Shown here piece by piece: positions 57,445-64,000 of a DNA stretch of 64,000 nucleotides. This DNA is from Cercospora beticola (lineage: Eukaryota; Ascomycota; Dothideomycetes; Mycosphaerellales; Mycosphaerellaceae), in assembly GCF_033473495.1 (NCBI RefSeq), contig NC_088935.1:930001-994000 (forward strand), written 5' to 3'. The notes under the pieces were generated by a model. It was not told where the DNA came from. It saw only the letters and a list, made by a program, of their open reading frames with translations, and made no database searches. Each line of letters opens with the position of its first letter. Within the stretch, counting starts at the first letter, position 1. Both the position numbers and the translations under genes were made by a program.

Positions 57445-60412
57445 TCACCACCCACCACCAGCGGCCGGCTTGATGCCAGTTGCTGGAGTTGGCACCTTGT
57501 TCAAGCACAGCAAGTCGGGCGGTATAGACGGTGGCTCGGGGATGTCGATCGCAGTGAGCGGCAAGGGTGGAATGGTAGGCGCGCTGCGAGCGTACGTTGG
57601 GCGATTGGGATTACCACGCGGCTGAGCGCGAAGGTCCCGACCTCGAACGGTACCCGCTAATTCTGGCGGAGGTCTCGGTGCCTCTGGACCTGTCTTGATG
57701 CCTGCGTTTTGCCCATTCTTCTCAGCTTCGAAGCGAGTCGTGTCAGCCTCTAGGCGTGCCTTGTCAGTTTGCAAGCGGACTTTGTCGTCCTGCAACTTGA
57801 CCTTCTCAGCTGCTTGAAGAGCCTTTGTAGTATCCAGATGGAACCCCATGGCTTCCAGGCGGAGCTTTGCAGTTTCCTTGTTCATTTCGGCGAATTGCTC
57901 TTTCTGCTGAGCTTCGAGCTTCGCGATCTGAGCGCGAACGGCATCCCGGGACGAAATCACATCCTGCAATTGAGCACCAACAGCATCGAGATCATGAGAG
58001 CTTTGTTTCGTTTCGACGTTCTCGATACGCTTCTGAAAGGCTTCCGTAGTCTCCAGGTGCTTAACGAACGACTCGCGTTCGGACTGGAACTCTTTGCCAT
58101 GCTCCACCATACGCTGCCAAAGCTCTGTCAAGGTGTCGCTGTTCTTGGTATCAATGGCCTCCTGAACCGATTCGAACTTGGTGAGTCGCCCATCGACATG
58201 CTCCAGCTTGTTAGAGAACTCATGCAGACGAGATGTTATCGGCTCAGGAATTTCGGAGCTCTGCTTCTCCTCCAGATCTTCAATGCGCTTAAGGAGTGCA
58301 GACACAATCTCCTTATGCCCATCATCGATTAGCGTCCTCTCGTCACGGAACTCCTTCATTCGCTCATTGACGACGTCTCCGACCTCTTCGCAAATGCGGC
58401 CTTGAGTAGCAGCGAGCTCAGATGTTCGCGAGTGCATGTCACGATCAACACCTTGGATATTCTTGAGAAGCACTGAATGAGTTTCCAGGACCTCAAGCTT
58501 GAATGTCCCCAGGCGGTCGGCGGTATCGTCGGACATTTGAGAAGCCTGCTTGTTCTCTAGATTCTCAATGCGTTGCTGCAGCTTGGAAACGATAGTCTCC
58601 TGATCTTTGTCGGACTTCCGATCGGATCCCAATTGCTGCACTCCCTGATCAACAATGTGGCCAAGCTTATCGTAGAGCGTGTTAAGCTTAGTAGCGGTAG
58701 CCTCCGGCATTTGAGGGGTCTGCTTGTTATCCAGCTCTTCAATGCGCTTGAGAAGTGCTGATTCAGTGTCCGCGTGCTTGCTCTCAATCAACTTCAAAGC
58801 GGCCTCAACCTTCTGCAATTTCTGGGTAGCATCATCTTCCTTTTCGGCCGGGAGCTCATCAGACAAAGCGCCATAGGCGATGTTCTGCAACTTGTCCACC
58901 ACGGCAATGGCTTTGGAGCGAACGTCAAATGGGAGGAACTTGACGCAGTCGCCCAAGAAGTCGAGCTCTCGCTTCTCAATACCCTGACCGATTTCCTTTC
59001 GTGGCTGGAATCGGGCGACCAGGGCCAAAGGTTTTTCCCATACGAAATCGTGTGACACCTTATTGTACCAGTGTTGGCGTCCGTCACTATTGATGTGCTC
59101 GGTCCAAGGATCAGTCTCTGCAGCGGTCTCTTCGCTCTCGAAATCGTAGGTGTTGCCAGCCTTGCACTGCGCGACGCGCCACTTGTAGTACGTATGATAG
59201 GTGTTGGTCGGTTCGAGGAAGGAAACAATGTCTGTGCCTTGATTCTTGCTGCGCACCACTTCCTCAAACTTTGGTCCCGAGCGAGCAACATATCTTGCTA
59301 CCTTCTCGATCTTCTTCCTTAGATCTCCTGTCGCAAAAGTCATGGCGTCACGCCTCACTGGGCCGCTGCCGCTGCTATTGGTCTTGTCATCATTGCGCAC
59401 CGGTCTGGATCCGGGACGATGCTTGCCCTCAATGGTGGAGGTATCATGGCGAGCGGAGCCTGACCAGCCAAGGCGATTCGAAACTTCGAGCCAGCGCTGA
59501 TAGTCTTCGCTGGTCCCCTCATCGATGATTCGAGGAACGTTGCGAAATGGGACGAACTTATAGACAGGCTTGTCCGGATCGTAGCTCAAGTTGTGGTGAG
59601 CGGAATTGGCCTGATTCTGGACTTCCAAAGGCTCAGCCGGAGCGCTAATGGCATGGAAGTCTTCTTGCTCAGGTGTGGATTCAGGAGTGAACTCGACCTC
59701 AGACTGATTGCTGGAGTTCCCAGAGCTCCAGCTAGCATCTTCACCGGTGCAGAAAGCATTCTTGGCTGGAACAGATGGCAGCTTGCGTAGATGTGGTTGA
59801 CGTGACGATGCCACGTTCTCTCCAGGAGCGAAGTCGGTGAAGGTGTCAGCCTGAGAGTTGCCTATGTTAGACTGCTCCAGAACGAAGGGACCAGGAAAGT
59901 CCGGAAGCATTTGAGTCTTGTTGCGAGGCACAGTGTTCGGCTGTGGAGGAGAAAACTTGAGATCTGCAAAGGAATCCGGCTGCCATCCAACTGGTCTGTC
60001 GTGCTCGAGGTCACGGCCACCGTGCCAATCGACACGTTCGCGTGCGAAGCCCGGCCATTGTGAGATTGGCTGGATCTGTGTCATGCCGGCGCCGCTTTGG
60101 GAGCCGGTTATCTTCTTGACCTCCTTCCCGTGTTCGGCGGGGTGTTTGGCGGCCATCTGTGCATCTCCACGATACAGGCCGGGGGCTGCCTTCTGCTTGC
60201 TTGCTGTCTGGACTTGTCCACTCTCTGGCGCCCTCTCCACTGCCTTGAGCGTGTCTGGCGGCAAGCTGTAGCGAGGACAGTCAGGAAACATGCATACGCC
60301 AATTTCGCGGAACAATGGACGCAGGTGCGCTGGCGGGCACGGAATATCCTGTCGAGTCTTGTCAGCGACTTTCGTCGGCGCGCTCGAGTTGATATTGAGA
60401 TGAGCTTACCAT
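57445..60412 (-). CDS. Long coiled-coil protein with WW-like motif
   Basis: The coding start is a single ATG codon (60412..60410), followed at once by a 61-nt intron (GTAAGC.. CGCTGACAAG ..GACAG) and then exon 60348..57445. The 968-residue product begins MDIPCPPAHLRPLFREIG. An N-terminal ~400 residues of low complexity precede a WW-like stretch (WTEHINSDGRQHWYNK.. VWEKP) near residues 410-440. From ~480 to ~900 come heptad-patterned segments with repeated IEELDNKQ-, IENLENKQ- and IEDLEEKQ-type units, predicted long coiled coil. A basic and Pro-rich tail follows. It may be a scaffold binding Pro-rich partners. No specific family. The one-codon exon is inferred from exact splice signals. Confidence 0.78.
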
Positions 60413-60839
60413 TGTGCGGGTGCTGCGCTGTGCGCGCGGGTGCGAGAGGGGTTGTGGTGACGATGTGCGAGTGCGCGGAAGTTGGATGTTGGGTGCGCAG
60501 TCGAGTTGATGTTTGTGTGTTGTTGAAAGTGCTTGAGGAAGACCGGCAGAAGAGCTGTGCGACTTTGTTTGCTTGTGGAGCCATGCACTCGTTGCCTTCC
60601 GTTCACCCTTCGCCTCGCGTTCACTTTCACGTGCAGGAAGACAAGAACGACAGAAGGCAAATTATGAGAAGCCAAGCAAAACGTCTGAACACTTATCTGT
60701 GTGTACCTACTGAACAAGGCAATTTGGCCTTTTTGCGCTTGCCTGGGCACTGCCGCCAATGCGTGGACATGTATCTGTCAATCCAACCCGACATCTGCAC
60801 CTGAGTACTAGTCTTCAATGCCGCAGTCACGGCCGGCCT
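60413..60839. other. Intergenic
   Basis: 427 bp of 5' flank for the WW/coiled-coil gene (-) and 3' flank for the next minus-strand gene. Nothing else seen. Confidence 0.45.
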
Positions 60840-61733
60840 TCAGCGAAAAACAGCTTTCGTGGCGTTCTCGAACTCCTCGTCGTACGCGGCAAGGCCTGCA
60901 AGACGGCGCACCACGCGATCCCGCAGTACCAGGAAGTCGTCGTAGGTGCCTTCGAATGGACCGGCACGACGCACTGTATCAATTGTCAGTCATGTCCTTT
61001 TGGCGTATTGGCGGCGACCTTACCTTGCCCATCTTGCTCGTTTCGGCTAAGAATCTTGAAAAGCTGGTACAGTCTCTCTCGAGTCTCCGCCATATCAATC
61101 TCGCGGAAGTGCTTTTCTCTCTTTTCGGACTTGTCTTGGAACTCGCGCAGTTGATCCTGAGACGCTGTTAGAACTAGCAGACGAATACTCTCTGTTCAGT
61201 GCAGAACGTACCACTGCTCTCATTGTTCTCTTCTGTTCCCTGTCTGGATCGCTGCTGCTGCTCCCTGAACCTTCTTTGGCTCCTGAAATTGGCCTGGCCT
61301 CAAGCGACAGCACGCGGCGCTGCAAGTCTTGCGCAGTGCAAGAGGCAGCGAAGCGAACTTCTGCTTGCTCGGTCTCCACTTCTTGGGCCTTGAGGCGTTG
61401 TTCGAGATCGGTCAGGCGGTGGTCATGTCGTACGAGGACTTCGGCCATCACCTTGAAAGGGGGCGCGTCTGGTGTCGCTGGCGCCACTGGCTCGTGGTCG
61501 GAGTGCGGCTCGACAGAATCAGGTCTCGCAACGACAGCGTAAGAGTCGTGCGACGAGTCTCGGCCGGATCGCTGAATGGAAGACGCATCAGTGAGGTCCT
61601 TGATAGTAGTTTCCTGCCTCTCGCAACGGAGGTGCAAGGCATCATTCTCGGCTATGAGCTCATCGTTATGCGCTCTGAGTTTCTTGATGGTTTGAAGCAG
61701 GCGCTCCTCTGTCGGTGAGAGGCCGCCCTCCAT
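60840..61733 (-). CDS. Spliced coiled-coil protein of unknown function
   Basis: Three exons (61733..61212, 61156..61024, 60973..60840) give 262 residues; introns are 55 and 50 nt with a CTAAC branch in the first. It starts MEGGLSPTEERLLQTIKKL. There are two heptad-rich stretches: the N-terminal RAHNDELIAENDALHLRCERQETTIKDL, and an acidic/basic helix completed by splicing, DQLREFQDKSEKREKHFREIDMAETRERLYQLFKIL. The C terminus, FEGTYDDFLVLRDRVVRRLAGLAAYDEEFENATK, looks compact. No family recognised. Reading through the first intron gives a false tail. Because ATG 61733 directly precedes the coiled coil and an upstream start would add a Cys/Ala-rich stretch, I prefer the shorter form. Confidence 0.72.
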
Positions 61734-62946
61734 GACTCTGATGTTGTTGTGGTGAGCTGCTGTTGCGTGCGAACTCAGTCGACTTAGGCAGAAGCTTGGC
61801 TCATGCAGCCCGCAGCAATCCGCTCCAAACGCTGCTGCACGTCTCAATAACGAGACCAACGAAGGCGACGCATTGGCGAGGACCTTCTACACATTCTCGA
61901 GGGTGGTGCCGTTTCGCGAAGGATCGAAAGTGTAAGATCCAGCATTCTACATTACATGAAAACTGATCTGGCGGTCGCCCTCGGGGTGAGGCTATCGTGG
62001 CACCTTCTCATAGTCTCTGCAAGCGATTGCGGCCTTCACTGGAAAGTACGTTTGCGTGTCAGCGAGCATCACAATCCCGCCTGCCTTGACCAGCATCGCC
62101 GAAATGAATTACGAACTGAGTGGTGTCTTTGAGGTATTCCACGGCCCTGGATCTCGCAAAACCCTCTCTGCCTGCCTGCTCATTCGTAGAGCTATTGCGT
62201 TCGATGAGCCGGTTCCCATGCGCAAGTCTGGCTCTCGTGGAGAGTGGAACCATGTATGAGACTCAACTGTTCCAGCTCAGCTCTCGGCTTGCAGCCAAGC
62301 CAGAGCACACACGTGTCGCTCTTGCGTATTGCGCACATGCAGAGTAGCTCGCTGTCTCCTGAAAGCCACTTGTACTGTGCGCAGGCTATCGCTCTAGATG
62401 ATTCGAAGTCCATTTTAATGCTTTCATCGCTAGCACAGACCAGTGTTTCGTGTTTCGTGCTATGGCAGCTCGGGACTGTTGTGCAACTCATCGCCGTGGT
62501 GTCAGCTTACTCAGTCGCAGCAGTGGTACTGCAGATGCCATCACGCCATGCTGTGATCTCCAGACAGTCTAGACCCAGAACTGAAGTCATACAGTGAAAG
62601 ATGGAGGTGAGAAGACGGAGCAGAGTCATGAGGTAAATCGCTATTTCGCATTGCCAGGATGTGGCTTCCAGAACGTGGCTGATGAGTGGGCCACATGAAA
62701 GGGGTTGAAGCGCGTTCCACACACCGCGCGGCACACCTCATACCTACAACGTCCACTCACTTCTTCGTCCTGTCGACCACACTCCCTTGATCTTTCGCAT
62801 AGCACAGTTTGTGCAAATCCATTCTTTTGAGAAGAAGCACACACCCTCCGCAAACGAACGGACAACAGAAGCGACAGCGAGCGTCCGAAGCGCAAAACCA
62901 CACATTCCCTTAATTAACGAAACACTACATCACTACCAACACCACC
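61734..62946. other. Gene-poor interval, promoter of GH17 gene
   Basis: 1.2 kb without a supported gene. Immediately before ATG 62947 there is an ACACTACATCACTACCAACACCACC leader typical of a well-expressed fungal gene. Confidence 0.45.
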
Positions 62947-63921
62947 ATGAGGACCACCCTCGCCGCACTCGCGCTGGCCGCAGTGCCTGCCGTTCTCGCC
63001 GTCGAAAAAGGCATGCACGGCTTCGCCCTCGGCACCAAGAACCCCGACGGCACCTGCAAATTCCAAACCGACTACGAACAAGACTTCGACGCAATCAAAG
63101 CCGCTTCCGGCTCGACTCTCGTGCGCGGCTACTCCGCCTCGGACTGCAACTGCGCACAAGAAATTCTGCCAGCTGCCAAAGCTAAGGGCTTCAAAGTCGT
63201 TTTGGGCGTTTGGCCTGATGTGGAGGAGAGCTTCAATAAGGATAAGGGAGCTTTGGTGGACCATGCAACGAAGTTCAAGGAGCAGGTCTATGCTGTAACT
63301 GTTGGGTCTGAGACTCTTTACAGGGGTAATTTTACTGGAGAGGAGCTGTTGGAGAAGATTTTGGATGTCAAGGAGGCATTGGGTGGAGATGTGAAGGTTG
63401 GAACAGCGGACTCGTGGAATAAGTGGGCAGATGGAACTGGTGATGCTGTGATCAATGGAGGTGTTGATCTGATCATGGCAAACGGTTTCTCGTACTGGCA
63501 AGGTGCTGCTGCTGGCGACAAGGCCAAGGAGGTGTATCTGGATGACATCCAGCAGGCCCTAGGACATATCCAGGAAGTGTCCGGTTCGCTCGATGCTATT
63601 GAGTTCTGGAATGGCGAGACTGGCTGGCCGACAGATGGTGGAAGTGACTACGAGGCTGCCGAGGCCGGTACCAAGAATGCAGAGGCTTTCTACCAGCATG
63701 CTTTCTGCGGTGCTCTGGACTGGGGCATCAACGCTTTCTTCTTCGAGGCCTTCGACGAGTAAGTTCTCGCTGCATGCAACGCACCCGTAGGCGTACGATA
63801 CTGACAGTTTGATAGACCATGGAAGCCAGAGTCCATCGGTGACAACGGCGTTGCCAAGGACGAGACCAAATGGGGCGCAATGACTGCCGACCGCAAGACC
63901 AAGTTCAACCTCCAGTGCTAA
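62947..63921 (+). CDS. Secreted GH17 beta-1,3-glucanase
   Basis: Exon 1 62947..63758 and exon 2 63816..63921 (57-nt intron GTAAGT.. ACTGACAG ..GATAG) give 305 residues. Signal peptide MRTTLAALALAAVPAVLA. The fold's landmarks are KGMHGFALG, LVRGYSASDCNCAQ, VTVGSETLYRGN with acid/base Glu122, and EFWNGETGWPTDGG with nucleophile Glu224. The splice completes FFFEAFDEPWKPES, the conserved C-terminal strand that holds the substrate, ending TKWGAMTADRKTKFNLQC. GH17 enzymes of the Bgl2/Scw type cleave or transglycosylate beta-1,3-glucan in the cell wall. Length is normal for the family. Confidence 0.93.
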
Positions 63922-64000
63922 GCTCGCACGCCCGAGACACCTGACGACACAATATGGCTGCTCATCTCATCTGCATTGGGTTGCGAGGGATCTCTCAGAA

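Noticed and set aside
1..64000. CRISPR arrays, insertion sequences, ribosome binding sites, operons
   Set aside because: The window is eukaryotic by intron structure and gene families. I saw no spaced direct-repeat array or transposase.

Overview
The window is nuclear DNA from a filamentous ascomycete, most likely a Dothideomycete of the Mycosphaerellaceae type. This is inferred from gene content and architecture. Genes are intron-poor, introns are mostly 43-100 nt with GT..AG ends and CTRAC-like branch points, and intergenic gaps are 0.1-2 kb. Gene families include HET-domain, UstYa/DUF3328, NmrA-like, small secreted cysteine-rich, fungal Med15, Yta7/ATAD2 and EF-hand MscS proteins. I rebuilt splice sites by eye, so many models below join two to four exons.

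Layout. 0-7.7 kb: a four-helix membrane protein (-), an orphan with an N-myristoylation-like start, a HET-domain gene, a monoacylglycerol-lipase-like hydrolase and an NmrA-like protein (-). 8.4-11.1 kb: a divergent pair, a UPF0261/Tm-1 ATP-binding protein and the Tm-1 partner TIM-barrel protein. These two halves form one polypeptide in tomato Tm-1. 12.9-17.9 kb: a large Q/N/M-rich Mediator subunit 15 candidate. 18.9-22.6 kb: an MFS sugar transporter and a secreted phytase-like esterase, convergent. 23.8-26.0 kb: a mitochondrial aspartate/glutamate carrier. 27.8-33.1 kb: a Yta7/ATAD2-type AAA-bromodomain chromatin ATPase.

34.5-41 kb is accessory in character. It holds a secreted protein with an almost perfectly duplicated Cys-containing 74-residue unit and a Tyr-rich tail, a divergent UstYa-family oxidase-like gene, a four-exon small secreted Cys-rich protein (effector candidate) and a GT2 cellulose-synthase-like glycosyltransferase. 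43-51 kb: a two-barrel plus alpha/beta-hydrolase fusion, an F-box gene with an apparent frameshift, and an EF-hand mechanosensitive channel. 52-64 kb: a DEDD 3'-5' exonuclease-like protein, a tiny repeat peptide gene, a PI-PLC-X-like phosphodiesterase, two coiled-coil proteins and a secreted GH17 glucanase.

The most interesting item is the 51-residue gene at 54089-54244 (-). It encodes three tandem copies of GPYYTDC followed by CaaX-like boxes (CVLQ, CVLQ, and CTLM at the true C terminus). This is the architecture expected for a multi-copy, prenylated a-factor-like pheromone precursor. The rest of the window is mostly ordinary housekeeping sequence separated by gene-poor gaps.
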